Assembly: GCA_048421225.1 (NCBI GenBank)
Contig: DBFNRV010000128.1
Coordinates: forward strand, 1-32,797
DNA: 32,797 bases
Origin: UMGS946 sp048421225
GTDB taxonomy: Bacteria; Bacillota; Clostridia; Christensenellales; CAG-138
Direction of reading: 5' to 3'
The translations under genes were made by a program, and so were the position numbers. Below are positions 6,827 to 15,807 of this stretch, piece after piece; the first letter of the stretch is position 1; each line of letters starts with the position of its first letter. The notes beneath the pieces were generated by a model, which was not told the DNA's origin, ran no database searches, and was given only the letters and a program-made list of their open reading frames with translations.

Positions 6827-7426
6827 ATGAATCCAGCGATAGAACCTATTCGCAATTTAGCTTCACAGCTTGCCAGATTGCCTGGAATAGGAGGTAAAAG
6901 CGCATTAAGGCTGGCCTATCACATTCTTGACATGCCGGATGCTGCGGCAAGAGAGCTTGCCAACGCAATTACGGAGGCGAGAGATAAGGTGCGCTACTGC
7001 GCGGTTTGCGGTAATTACACAGATGTTGAACCCTGCGCGATATGCGCGGACACACAGCGGCGGGATGACATAATATGCGTTGTTGAGGACGCGAAAGATG
7101 TCTTAGCAATGGAAAAAATGCGGGAATTTCATGGGAAATACCATGTGCTTGGCGGTGTGGTTTCTCCTATAGATGGAATTGGGCCGGAGGATCTACGCAT
7201 TGAAGAGCTGGTTTGCAGGATACAGGCGGGTTCTGTCAAAGAAATAATAATAGCAACCAATCCCGACGTAGAGGGCGAGGCTACCGCTTCTTATATAGCA
7301 AGATTGCTTAGGCCGTACGGCGTCAGGGTTACAAGAATAGCGCATGGGATACCCATAGGCGGCAATCTTGAATATGTAGATGAAATGACGCTGTTTAAGG
7401 CTATGGAAGGACGGAGGGAGATATAA
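6827..7426 (+). CDS. recR: Recombination mediator RecR
   Basis: RecR acts with RecF and RecO to load RecA at gapped DNA. The 199-residue length matches Gram-positive RecR. The helix-hairpin-helix PIRNLASQLARLPGIGGKSALRLA is at the N-terminus; a four-Cys zinc finger (CAVCGNYTDVEPCAIC) lies at about residues 57-72; the Toprim domain follows (IICVVEDAKDVLAMEK, then VLGGVVSPIDGIGPEDL), and the conserved TNPDVEGEATASYIARLL is near residue 144. ATG 6827 fits the family N-terminus; an in-frame TTG at 6812 would add five residues. Neither start has a good Shine-Dalgarno sequence, so coupling to ybaB may help translation. Confidence 0.96.
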   Translation: MNPAIEPIRNLASQLARLPGIGGKSALRLAYHILDMPDAAARELANAITEARDKVRYCAVCGNYTDVEPCAICADTQRRDDIICVVEDAKDVLAMEKMREFHGKYHVLGGVVSPIDGIGPEDLRIEELVCRIQAGSVKEIIIATNPDVEGEATASYIARLLRPYGVRVTRIAHGIPIGGNLEYVDEMTLFKAMEGRREI

Positions 7427-7493
7427 GGCAATCAAAACGCTACTTGATTTTATAGAAGGCCAGCTTTTGGGGCAATTTGGGAGGTGAGCACGG

Positions 7494-8483
7494 ATGAGAA
7501 AAATAATAATCGCCATTATAGCGGCCATGGTTGCTTGCTTTATGCTATGCTCATGCATGGCTCCGACGATACCGACCGTGCCTGTTAGCGTTACTACGGG
7601 CGAAGCTGCCATGAAGGAAGCGAGAAAGTATTATAGGGAGTCTTCGTGTGTGTTATATGCGCGGTGCATAAAAACCCATGAGGTTACCAGAGAAGACGGT
7701 ACGGTATATTACTGCGACGACGTTCTAGTCCTTCAGCCATTGGTTGGAAACGCCAATATGGGGGCGATAGAACATTGCGTTTCTTCCGGACTAAAGAGCG
7801 GGGCAAATTATCTTCTATATTTAAATCAAAACGAGTATGGTGAGTATACCCTGCTGACTGAAAAACCGCTTAAGGTAGTAAACGATAATGTAATCTGGCT
7901 CGACGGTACAGTCATACCTTTGGCGCAGCTGCGAAACGATATCCAGGAGATGGAAACCGTTATTATAGCTCCGGGCGAAACTTACATATATGACGATATG
8001 GCGGAGTTGGTTGAATCGGCGGATTATATATTTACCGCCAAGGTCGTTAGCATGCCGAGCATGGAGAGCGCAACATTCAGATATCAATCTATGGGATCCA
8101 CCGTAGAAAGCGACGTTGACGCCTCAATAGTATCCTTATACATTCGACGTGTAGCAAAGGGAGACTTGGAGCGCGGAAGCATAATTGACGTGGTGTATAC
8201 TCAAAAGCCCTATATGAATGTAATCGACGCTTTAACCCATCAGGACCACCAGATTGATGCCGGAGATGTACAGCGACTTGTTAAAGGGCGGGAATATGTA
8301 TTTTTCCTTACGGACAGCCCAAGCCCAAATCAAGACTATCTGTTTATGGTCAACCCGGTTCAGGGCTCAATATCTATATCTGGTAACGACCTGATCGTTT
8401 TAAGCAGCAACAAGGCTGCGTATGGAAAGTATTCAACTGAAATGATTTTATTTCATGCAATAGATAATATGTTAAAGTATTAA
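7494..8483 (+). CDS. Lipoprotein with two similar halves
   Basis: A 329-residue predicted lipoprotein: basic start MRKIII, hydrophobic core, and lipobox-like LCSC near residues 18-21. I do not recognise a named family. Two halves look alike. The first, about residues 45-145, has SSCVLYARCIKT, LKSGANYLLYLNQ and YTLLTEKPLKVVNDNVIWL. The second, about 170-315, has SADYIFTAKVVS, VKGREYVFFLTDS and YLFMVNPVQGSISISGNDLIVL. The pattern (a strand with A-x-V, then G..Y..FL, then Y.L....G.......I) suggests a tandem beta-barrel domain, perhaps OB or NTR-like; this is inference. ATG 7494 follows GGGAGG (7479-7484). It lies 67 bases after recR and upstream of addA, and may share the ybaB transcript. Confidence 0.75.
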   Translation: MRKIIIAIIAAMVACFMLCSCMAPTIPTVPVSVTTGEAAMKEARKYYRESSCVLYARCIKTHEVTREDGTVYYCDDVLVLQPLVGNANMGAIEHCVSSGLKSGANYLLYLNQNEYGEYTLLTEKPLKVVNDNVIWLDGTVIPLAQLRNDIQEMETVIIAPGETYIYDDMAELVESADYIFTAKVVSMPSMESATFRYQSMGSTVESDVDASIVSLYIRRVAKGDLERGSIIDVVYTQKPYMNVIDALTHQDHQIDAGDVQRLVKGREYVFFLTDSPSPNQDYLFMVNPVQGSISISGNDLIVLSSNKAAYGKYSTEMILFHAIDNMLKY

Positions 8484-8510
8484 AAGGTTGCAAACACCAT
8501 AGCTTTAGTA

Positions 8511-8538
8511 ATAAACGGCCAAGACTTTGGCCGTTTAT
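8511..8538 (+). terminator. Perfect 12-bp stem-loop before addA
   Basis: ATAAACGGCCAA (8511-8522) and TTGGCCGTTTAT (8527-8538) pair perfectly around GACT. There is no T run beyond the arm, so termination is plausible but not certain; it separates the lipoprotein from the addA promoter. Confidence 0.55.
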
Positions 8539-8570
8539 ACATGTAAGGCACCTAAGTTTGCATAGGATTA

Positions 8571-8598
8571 ATGCCAAGGGTAAACAGGAATATATAAT
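8571..8598 (+). promoter_or_regulatory. Promoter of addA with the -10 next to the start codon
   Basis: ATGCCA (8571-8576), 16 bases, TATAAT (8593-8598). The ATG at 8604 comes 5 bases after the -10 box, which places the predicted transcript start on the start codon. No Shine-Dalgarno sequence is present at the normal distance. Confidence 0.55.
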
Positions 8599-8603
8599 TT
8601 ACT

Positions 8604-11600
8604 ATGATTTGGACTGATGAACAAAAAAGGGCCATAATGGGTTACGGCAACCTGTTGGTTTCTGCGGCGGCTGGATCAGGCAAAACCGCAGTTTTGACAG
8701 AGCGTATAACTCAGCTTATCGCTCAGGGTGCTTCTATAGGCGACTTCTTGGTAGTTACATTTACAAGGGCTGCTGCCGATGAAATGAAAAAGCGCATAGG
8801 ACAGCGTCTTATTGCGCTGTCCTATGAGTGCGACGATAAGGCGGTAAAGTCGCATCTGCAGGCACAGGCAATAGAATCTCACAACGCTCATATTTCAACG
8901 CTGCATTCATTTTGCACCGACCTTCTAAGGCACCATTTCCATGAGGCGGAGCTTGACCCTGCGTTCAGGGTAGCTGATGAATCCGAAGCCTATGTAATGC
9001 GACTTGACGCCCGTGACGCTATGCTGGAGCAGAGCTTTTCGAACGACCGCACGGGAACGCAGGCGCTTATTGATCTGTTTGGAGGCGAAGCGGGCTTCAT
9101 ATCCGCTGTAGAGAGCATATATTCGTACATGTTTTCAAGGCCTGAACCATTTGGATGGCTTTCCGACGCCGTTGAGAGATATAACAGTGGAGCTGAGGAT
9201 CTTAAAATATCCGCTGAAATCAAATCGCTTATAGACGATGCGCACACCGAGTTGGACTCCGTGATAGCAGAGCTAATTCATGCGCGAAATTGTACGGAAA
9301 ATATAAAGGTATGCTCGGTTATCGACGATGATACGATGCAGCTCAGGGCGCTTACACTTATAAATGATTATAGCAAATACAGAGAGGCCGTAAGGGGAGT
9401 CAGGTTCATGCGCCTGGACGGGTGGCCGCGAGGGACGCCAGAGGAGGATAAGCGCGCTGCAAAGGAGGCCCACGACCGGGCTAAAAAACTTGTTAAGGAT
9501 CATGCCGCGAGCTTTGGACGTTCGCTTGAGGAGTGCGCAGTACAGCTGAACAGTTTATACATCGTTATGAAGTCCCTATATGTTTACCTTAAGGGTTTTC
9601 ATGAGGTTTATACATCGATAAAGGAGGCTGCCGGCGTAATAGACTACTCCGATATGGAGCATAGAACGCTTAAGGCGCTGTCGGACGAGAGTATCGCACA
9701 GGAGTACCGCCACCATTTTAAATATATATTTGTAGATGAATATCAGGATTCAAACCCCGTGCAGGAGCGTATTCTCAATGCTATAAAACGCGGAGATAAC
9801 CTCTTTTTGGTCGGCGACGTAAAGCAGTCGATCTATAGCTTCAGGCTTGCCGATCCCACCCTTTTTATGGAAAAATATCATCGGTATGATGGCTTTGAGG
9901 GAGGGCGGATTGATCTTAACGTAAACTTCCGAAGTTCATTAAAGGTAATCGGCGCCGTTAACGAGGTCTTCTCACGTATAATGCGCCGCAATACAGGCGG
10001 GATTGAATATGATGACAGCGCTGCTTTGGTAATGGGACGAAGCGGCTGTATTGGCGGAGCGGAACTACACCTAATTGATCTAGACGGATCTGATGATGAC
10101 GATACGGATGAGGGGGATGAAACCAACGATGCCCAGGCCCTGGGCAGGGATGAGATGGAGGCGTTAACGGCGGCGCGCAGAATAAGAGAACTGATCAGCA
10201 GCGAAATGATGCAGGATAAAAGCACAGGAGAGATAAGGCCCTACCGTTATTCCGATTTTGCAGTCTTACTTAGAAATAACAGGTTGGCGTCGGTATGGCT
10301 GAAGACGCTTGCCATGGAAGGAATACCGGCATATGCGGAACAGAATGGAGGCAGCTATGAGTCTATTGAGGTAAGGGTATTTATCAACCTTCTTAGAATT
10401 GTTGATAACAGGCATCAGGATATCCCCCTCTTAAGCGTGCTAAGATCTCAGATAGGCGGTTTTACCATGGATGAGCTAATATGGATTAGGACTCACAGCA
10501 GAGAAAAATCCTTTTATGACGCGATGACGCAGGCCGCCGTTCAGGATGGTGGTATAGCCGATAAAATAAAAAGGTTTATAGCCGCACTGGATACGTGGAG
10601 CAAAAAGGCTAACCTGTATAATGTTGATGAACTGATAGGCGCAATCCTTGAGGATACCGGATACTACTTCATCGTAGCCTCACTGCCTGGCGGCGAACAA
10701 AGATGCGCCAACCTGGACGCGCTCTGCGAACGTGCCGAATCATTTAGCCGCTCGTCCAGAAATGGGCTGCACAGCTTTATCAGCTTTATGGACAGGGTTA
10801 GCGATAATGTATCCCTTGGGGCTTCTCAAAGCATTGGAGCAAATGTTGTCAGGATCATGACCGTACATAGAAGCAAAGGACTGGAATTTCCAGTTGTGAT
10901 ATTGGGAGGAACTGGCACAAGTTTCAGATTTATACGCGAACTTAGACAGAACTCCGTTTTATGCGACGATAGGTTAGGCCTTGGGATTTTGGCGTTAAAC
11001 GGCAATATTAAGTTAAGGACCATATATAGGAGCGCAATAGAGGCAGCCGCCTATAAAAAACAGCTCGCGGAAGAGCTGCGTTTGCTTTATGTAGCTATGA
11101 CGCGAGCGATGGATAGAATAATAATGATTGGAGGGGTAAGGGGCGCTGAAAAAAAGTTGGCCGCGCTGGATAAGCCGTTGACCGATGGAACGGTAAATAA
11201 GTCAAAGTCATTTTTGGACTGGATTTTGCTGGTACTGATGAATACCGCTAACGGGAACTCGTTCAGACGGCGCCTAGGTATGACGGGTATTGCAGGAAAT
11301 TGTATAATTGATGGGTTTTGGTATAATGCTAAGGAATTTGCTCTTTCAAATCTTGATATGGAGCAGGATGCGTTTGAGGAATGGGCAAGCGCTGAAATCG
11401 ATATGTATGATGGAAGGTATGACGGCACATTTTCATGGAAATACCCATACAAGGATGATACCCTGGTTCCATCCAAACTTACGGTATCCCAGCTTTCGGG
11501 CGAGGTCCGTAAGCTTAGTCCCGCCCCTAAGTTCATGCATGGCGGTATGCCGGTATCCGCCGCCGAACGGGGAGCGGCGGCGCACATATTGATGCAGCGT

Positions 11601-12062
11601 ATCAGAATACAGCCGCATGATAGGACAAGCGTCAGAGGTGAAATCTGCAGGCTCTGTGAGGAGGGCCACCTTGAAGAGCGACTGGCGCGTTCAATCGACA
11701 TCGATAGCATAGTGGGCTTTTTCAACTCAGCGCTTGGGAATAGGCTTATCTCCTCGGCTAGGGTGCTGCGTGAGCGCGAGTTCAACTATAGGGCCGATGC
11801 CGGCAGGGTATTTGGAATAGGTCAGGGTGGCAAATTTCTATTGCAGGGCATGATAGATTGCTGCTTTATTGAAGATAAGGAATGGGTGATAATTGACTAT
11901 AAGACCGACTACGTTGCTGACGGCCAGCCGCCTGAAGAGGTGGCAGTGAAACATAGGAAGCAGCTTGACCTTTATTCCGAATCGCTTTGTGCGTTAACCG
12001 GAATAAACGTAAAGGAGCGCTACGTTCACCTGCTTTTTACGGGGGATAGCATAAGGGTATAG
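8604..12062 (+). CDS. addA: ATP-dependent helicase/nuclease subunit A (AddA)
   Basis: AddA is the UvrD-type helicase and nuclease subunit of the AddAB complex that resects double-strand breaks for RecA. The 1152-residue protein is slightly short for the family but complete. Helicase motifs: Walker A SAAAGSGKTAV at residues 20-30, FVDEYQDSNP near 376, LVGDVKQSIYSFR, DLNVNFRSS, VRIMTVHRSKGLEFPVVILGG, and LLYVAMTRAMDRI. The C-terminal nuclease has LQGMIDCCFIEDKEWVIIDYKTDYV with the D-x-K core near residue 1098. The start ATG 8604 begins the family N-terminus WTDEQKRAI. addB, normally just upstream, is absent from the window; the neighbour is a lipoprotein gene. The start has promoter-like DNA immediately upstream and no ribosome-binding site. 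Confidence 0.97.
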   Translation: MIWTDEQKRAIMGYGNLLVSAAAGSGKTAVLTERITQLIAQGASIGDFLVVTFTRAAADEMKKRIGQRLIALSYECDDKAVKSHLQAQAIESHNAHISTLHSFCTDLLRHHFHEAELDPAFRVADESEAYVMRLDARDAMLEQSFSNDRTGTQALIDLFGGEAGFISAVESIYSYMFSRPEPFGWLSDAVERYNSGAEDLKISAEIKSLIDDAHTELDSVIAELIHARNCTENIKVCSVIDDDTMQLRALTLINDYSKYREAVRGVRFMRLDGWPRGTPEEDKRAAKEAHDRAKKLVKDHAASFGRSLEECAVQLNSLYIVMKSLYVYLKGFHEVYTSIKEAAGVIDYSDMEHRTLKALSDESIAQEYRHHFKYIFVDEYQDSNPVQERILNAIKRGDNLFLVGDVKQSIYSFRLADPTLFMEKYHRYDGFEGGRIDLNVNFRSSLKVIGAVNEVFSRIMRRNTGGIEYDDSAALVMGRSGCIGGAELHLIDLDGSDDDDTDEGDETNDAQALGRDEMEALTAARRIRELISSEMMQDKSTGEIRPYRYSDFAVLLRNNRLASVWLKTLAMEGIPAYAEQNGGSYESIEVRVFINLLRIVDNRHQDIPLLSVLRSQIGGFTMDELIWIRTHSREKSFYDAMTQAAVQDGGIADKIKRFIAALDTWSKKANLYNVDELIGAILEDTGYYFIVASLPGGEQRCANLDALCERAESFSRSSRNGLHSFISFMDRVSDNVSLGASQSIGANVVRIMTVHRSKGLEFPVVILGGTGTSFRFIRELRQNSVLCDDRLGLGILALNGNIKLRTIYRSAIEAAAYKKQLAEELRLLYVAMTRAMDRIIMIGGVRGAEKKLAALDKPLTDGTVNKSKSFLDWILLVLMNTANGNSFRRRLGMTGIAGNCIIDGFWYNAKEFALSNLDMEQDAFEEWASAEIDMYDGRYDGTFSWKYPYKDDTLVPSKLTVSQLSGEVRKLSPAPKFMHGGMPVSAAERGAAAHILMQRIRIQPHDRTSVRGEICRLCEEGHLEERLARSIDIDSIVGFFNSALGNRLISSARVLREREFNYRADAGRVFGIGQGGKFLLQGMIDCCFIEDKEWVIIDYKTDYVADGQPPEEVAVKHRKQLDLYSESLCALTGINVKERYVHLLFTGDSIRV

Positions 12063-12113
12063 GAATCCGACCGATTTTTAGGAGTTTGTGTCCTTACAAT
12101 GATGCTGAAATGT

Positions 12114-12135
12114 ACGTATTATAGAAAAAATACGT
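12114..12135 (+). other. Hairpin downstream of addA
   Basis: ACGTATT (12114-12120) pairs with AATACGT (12129-12135) around an 8-base loop. The following GAAAGTTTGCTTTT is only partly T-rich, so it is at best a weak terminator. Confidence 0.35.
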
Positions 12136-12164
12136 GAAAGTTTGCTTTTAAACACCGCTAAACA

Positions 12165-12173
12165 TGCTATAAT
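12165..12173 (+). promoter_or_regulatory. Extended -10 promoter of the two-component operon
   Basis: TGCTATAAT at 12165-12173 matches the extended -10 consensus. TTGCTT at 12142-12147 is 20 bases upstream of TATAAT, longer than ideal. Confidence 0.6.
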
Positions 12174-12206
12174 TGATTTAAATTAGGCTTTTGGGAGGTA
12201 TACTTG

Positions 12207-12890
12207 ATGAGCAGTGTAAAAATACTTATCGCTGACGATGATCCCGTCGTCCATGAGGCGTTGGGAATTTATCTGACAGCCGAAGGATATGAACCGATAG
12301 ACGTATATGATGGAAAGGCCGCGATAAACGCTTTATCTGCGGAGGTTGCGCTTTGCGTTCTCGATATAATGATGCCAGGCATGTCCGGCATCGACGTATG
12401 CAAGGAAATAAGAAAAACTTCGCGCCTGCCCATCATAATGCTTACTGCCAAGGGGGAGGAAATAGACCGGATCCTAGGTCTTGAGCTGGGTGCTGACGAT
12501 TACATCGTTAAACCATTTAGCCCCAGGGAGGTCGTGGCCAGGATAAAGGCGGTGCTGCGCAGGGCTAAGGAGCAGCAGGCCGCTGATACAGGAATTGTAA
12601 TCCATGATGGATTAATGATTGATATTAAGAGCTATACGGTAACGCTCAATGGCAAGCCCGTAATATGCACTCCAAAGGAGATAGAGATCCTATATATGCT
12701 TGCGTCAAATCCCGGGCATGTATTTACCCGCGAGCAGCTATTAAACAGGGTATGGGGATATGACTTTGTTGGCGAAACCCGCACTGTGGATACGCATATA
12801 AAGAGGATTCGCGCTAAGCTGGACAATACGGGCAAGAATTGGAGTATAAAGACGATATACGGCGTTGGCTATAAGTTCGAAATAGAGTAG
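12207..12890 (+). CDS. OmpR/PhoB-family response regulator
   Basis: A 227-residue two-component transcription factor. The receiver domain (residues 1-120) has the acidic cluster ADDDP (9-13), phosphoacceptor Asp53 in LDIMMPGMSG, Thr in IIMLTAKG, and Lys in DDYIVKPFSPREV. The C-terminal winged helix (about 130-227) has CTPKEIEILYMLASNPGHVFTRE and TVDTHIKRIRAKLD, the OmpR recognition-helix pattern. ATG 12207 is 8 bases after GGGAGG (12193-12198); an in-frame TTG three bases earlier is less likely. The cognate kinase begins 24 bases downstream. The regulon cannot be inferred from this sequence. Confidence 0.95.
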   Translation: MSSVKILIADDDPVVHEALGIYLTAEGYEPIDVYDGKAAINALSAEVALCVLDIMMPGMSGIDVCKEIRKTSRLPIIMLTAKGEEIDRILGLELGADDYIVKPFSPREVVARIKAVLRRAKEQQAADTGIVIHDGLMIDIKSYTVTLNGKPVICTPKEIEILYMLASNPGHVFTREQLLNRVWGYDFVGETRTVDTHIKRIRAKLDNTGKNWSIKTIYGVGYKFEIE

Positions 12891-12914
12891 TAAGTAAAAG
12901 GTAAGGGGTAAAAA

Positions 12915-14864
12915 ATGCGCAGCGTCCTTCTTAGGCGGTTTTTGATAGTATTGGTTGCTTTCATGCTGCTTGCGGCTATATTTATTATGACCAGCTATCT
13001 GCTTGTAGGAAGGGACGTATACATTGAAATGGAACTTCAGGACCTGCTTCCCCAGGTTGAGGCTGTAAGACAGCTGCTATATGAGTATGAAAGCGGCAAT
13101 ATTACGCGCGACGCTTTTATACGCATGTCACAAAGCCTTATGAAAGCCACGAATGGAATGACCTTCGTGGCCAACTGGCGCGGGGAAATTGAATTCATGT
13201 ATGATGTAGGCTTGGGCCTTACGACCGATGAAATCCGCGAATGTTTTGCAGGGGAGATAGGCGTGGTTTTGAGAGGAAAGCGGGCGCAGTCGGACAGCGC
13301 CAAGATCCCGAACCATGGCCATGTTCTATTTCTGGGGCTCCCCATAGGCTCTCCTCAGGAGCAGTCGTCCGGAGGCGTGTTTATCATAAAATCAATCGAT
13401 GGCGTAGGCGGGATGATTGAGCGGCTAAACGCGTCGCTTTTATGGTTGGCCGCTGCTGGGATAACGGTCTTATTGCTCATTGGCTCATGGAGGGCCAGCC
13501 GGATTGCGGGGCCATTGCGCAGTATGGCTGAAACCGCGCTTGATATGGCTAACGGCGACTTTGACGTACGTGTTCCAAATGAAGAAGCGCCAGGGGAGGT
13601 GGGCCTGCTGGCCAGGTCGCTCAATGAGCTGTGTGAACGCCTGTCAAAAACGATTTATCAGCTCAGAAGTGAGAAAGGCCAGCTTAACCACATACTGAGA
13701 AGCCTGTCGGACGGTGTAGTTGCGATGGATGGATTAGGCGCGCTAACCCAGTACAATCCCGCTGTTATGAGAATGTTCGGCTCGGTGGAGGTCAATACAC
13801 GTGAGGATCTTGTTGCGGACGCATCGCTGTGGAAGGTGTTCGACCAGGTGTATGCCACGGGTAAAAGCCGGATGATAACCTATGATATGCCCGGAGACAG
13901 GACGCTGTGGATAACCATATCCGCAGTTTTGACGGAGGACGGCGAATGTACGGGCGTGGTTGGCCTGTTTAAAGACATGACCGAAATGGAACGGCTTGAA
14001 AAGATGCGCAGGGAATATGTAGCCAATGTAAGCCATGAATTGAGAACTCCGCTTACAGCCGTCCGTGGGCTTTTAGAGCCGCTTGCGGATGGGATGGTAA
14101 AGGACGAGGAGGTAATACAGCGGTACTATAAGACAATGCTGCACGAAGTTTTAAGATTATCAAGGCTTATATCGGATATGATGACGCTTAGCAGGCTCCA
14201 ATCAGGCACGGAGTACATGGAGGTTTCTAAGGTCGACGTCGCCGAATTGTTGTATGACGTCGCCCAGAGCTATGTTCAAACTGCCAAGAGCAAGGGGATT
14301 GAACTGAAGGTAGATACTCAGGAGACTGTAGAGGCGCTAACCGATTCGGATAGGGTTGAGCAGACGCTGATTATACTTATTGACAACGCCATGAGATATA
14401 CCCCTGAGGGAGGCAGCATAACGCTGAAGCTTAGAAATGGAAATAGGCTGATCGTGAGCGTGGAGGATACTGGTTGCGGCATACCGGAAGAGGATGTACC
14501 CCACCTGTTTGAAAGGTTTTATAAGGTTGATAAATCCAGAAAGGAGGGCGGGACAGGACTTGGCCTGTCGATTGCATATCAGATTGTTGAAAAGCTGGGC
14601 GAGAAGATAACGGTTACAAGTGAGCTGGGCAAGGGCACCTGCTTCGCGTTTACGTTGAAAAAATACGTATCAAATGCGATAGCGCTAGGTCCCGCGCATG
14701 AAACATCACCAATAAATATAAATATGGACGGACATGAACCGCAGCAAAAGGCAATGGCTAATCAAAAGGATAAGCGAAAGCCAAGGGACGCTGAGTATGA
14801 GGTTTTATATGATGAAAACATATCGAAGAAATCCGCAAAGCCAAAGAATGGGGGCGCCGTATGA
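12915..14864 (+). CDS. Membrane sensor histidine kinase
   Basis: The kinase partner of the upstream regulator; 649 residues. Order of parts: transmembrane helix about 8-30, extracytoplasmic sensor about 31-170 with no recognised fold, second transmembrane helix about 172-190, HAMP linker (RIAGPLRSMAETALDMANGDFDVRVP), a PAS-like domain about 255-355 (ILRSLSDGVVAMDGLGALTQYN), HisKA with phosphorylated His374 in ANVSHELRTPLTAVRG, then the ATPase with N box LIDNAMRYTPEGG near 488 and DTGCGIPEED and GTGLGLSIAY boxes. The architecture is that of PhoR/WalK-type kinases. About 65 residues follow the catalytic domain, basic and low in complexity (KDKRKPRDAEYEVLYDENISKK), an uncommon tail. ATG 12915 follows AAGGGG. 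Confidence 0.95.
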   Translation: MRSVLLRRFLIVLVAFMLLAAIFIMTSYLLVGRDVYIEMELQDLLPQVEAVRQLLYEYESGNITRDAFIRMSQSLMKATNGMTFVANWRGEIEFMYDVGLGLTTDEIRECFAGEIGVVLRGKRAQSDSAKIPNHGHVLFLGLPIGSPQEQSSGGVFIIKSIDGVGGMIERLNASLLWLAAAGITVLLLIGSWRASRIAGPLRSMAETALDMANGDFDVRVPNEEAPGEVGLLARSLNELCERLSKTIYQLRSEKGQLNHILRSLSDGVVAMDGLGALTQYNPAVMRMFGSVEVNTREDLVADASLWKVFDQVYATGKSRMITYDMPGDRTLWITISAVLTEDGECTGVVGLFKDMTEMERLEKMRREYVANVSHELRTPLTAVRGLLEPLADGMVKDEEVIQRYYKTMLHEVLRLSRLISDMMTLSRLQSGTEYMEVSKVDVAELLYDVAQSYVQTAKSKGIELKVDTQETVEALTDSDRVEQTLIILIDNAMRYTPEGGSITLKLRNGNRLIVSVEDTGCGIPEEDVPHLFERFYKVDKSRKEGGTGLGLSIAYQIVEKLGEKITVTSELGKGTCFAFTLKKYVSNAIALGPAHETSPININMDGHEPQQKAMANQKDKRKPRDAEYEVLYDENISKKSAKPKNGGAV

Positions 14865-14907
14865 TACAGCAATTTGCTTTAAGCTGTAACGGCTCACATA
14901 AATAATA

Positions 14908-15789
14908 ATGGGCTGTTCAATATGCCCCGCAAACTGCGGTGCAATCCGCGAGACAGAAGCGGGCAAGTGCGGAGTTGGCGGCGTGTCCTACGTGGCCAGA
15001 GCTTCATTACACATGTATGAAGAGCCTTGCATAAGTGGGACCAGAGGCTCTGGAACAATATTTTTTTCAGGGTGCAATCTTAAATGCGTTTTTTGCCAGA
15101 ACCATAAGATAAGCAGGAAAAGCAACGGAAAGCCTATGGATCCTGAGCTGCTATCCGAGATTATGCTGGACCTTGAGGAACGGGGTGCCCATAACATAAA
15201 CCTTGTTACGCCCACTCCTCATCTCGAACTAATCATAAGGTCCATTCCTAAGGCGCGCTCAGCGGGGTTATCAATACCGATTGTATATAATACAAACGCA
15301 TATGAAAGGGTTGAGTCCCTAAAGCGGCTGGAGGGTTTGATCGATATTTATTTGCCTGATTTAAAGTACGTGTCCAAGCGGGTTTCCGCTAAATATTCGG
15401 GTGCGGAGAACTACTTTGAATATGCATCAAAGGCTGTAATCGAAATGTACAGGCAATGCGGAGATTTGAAGACAGATAGCAATGGAATTGCAAAAAAGGG
15501 CATAATTATAAGACATCTTGTTTTGCCAGGATCAGTGGACGAGGCAAGGCTTGTTTTGAATTTTATTTCAGAGGAAATTGGCCGTTTTACCCATGTTTCG
15601 CTTATGAGCCAGTATGTGCCGATGGGCAGTGCCTTGGCTATGCCGGTTATTAACAGGGCTTTAAAAAAAAGCGAGTACAATCGTGCGGTAGAGCACTGCA
15701 TAGCTATAGGCCTTGATAATACGTTAATACAGGAAATATCATCAGCAAATTGTAAATATACACCTGACTTTAATGTTTTTTTTGAATAA
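14908..15789 (+). CDS. PflX-like radical SAM Fe-S protein
   Basis: A 293-residue radical SAM protein of the group related to pyruvate formate-lyase activases (PflX type). The N-terminal Cys cluster CSICPANCGA...GKCGV is followed by the [4Fe-4S]-AdoMet motif CNLKCVFCQNHKIS near residues 56-69, NLVTPTPHLELI, and IDIYLPDLKYVS. The substrate of this family is not established and no lyase gene is in the window, so the activase role is not claimed. ATG 14908 is the first start after an in-frame stop (14899-14901) and has no Shine-Dalgarno sequence; TTGCTT (14874-14879), 17 bases, and CATAAA (14897-14902) lie directly upstream, suggesting a weak leaderless promoter. It follows the kinase gene by 43 bases. 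Confidence 0.88.
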   Translation: MGCSICPANCGAIRETEAGKCGVGGVSYVARASLHMYEEPCISGTRGSGTIFFSGCNLKCVFCQNHKISRKSNGKPMDPELLSEIMLDLEERGAHNINLVTPTPHLELIIRSIPKARSAGLSIPIVYNTNAYERVESLKRLEGLIDIYLPDLKYVSKRVSAKYSGAENYFEYASKAVIEMYRQCGDLKTDSNGIAKKGIIIRHLVLPGSVDEARLVLNFISEEIGRFTHVSLMSQYVPMGSALAMPVINRALKKSEYNRAVEHCIAIGLDNTLIQEISSANCKYTPDFNVFFE

Positions 15790-15807
15790 CACCCTTGATT
15801 TTCCCTG

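Noticed and set aside
11087..11785. 232-codon open frame on the minus strand inside addA
   Set aside because: It lies wholly within the coding region of a clear AddA helicase and has Ser/Arg/Leu-rich shadow composition.
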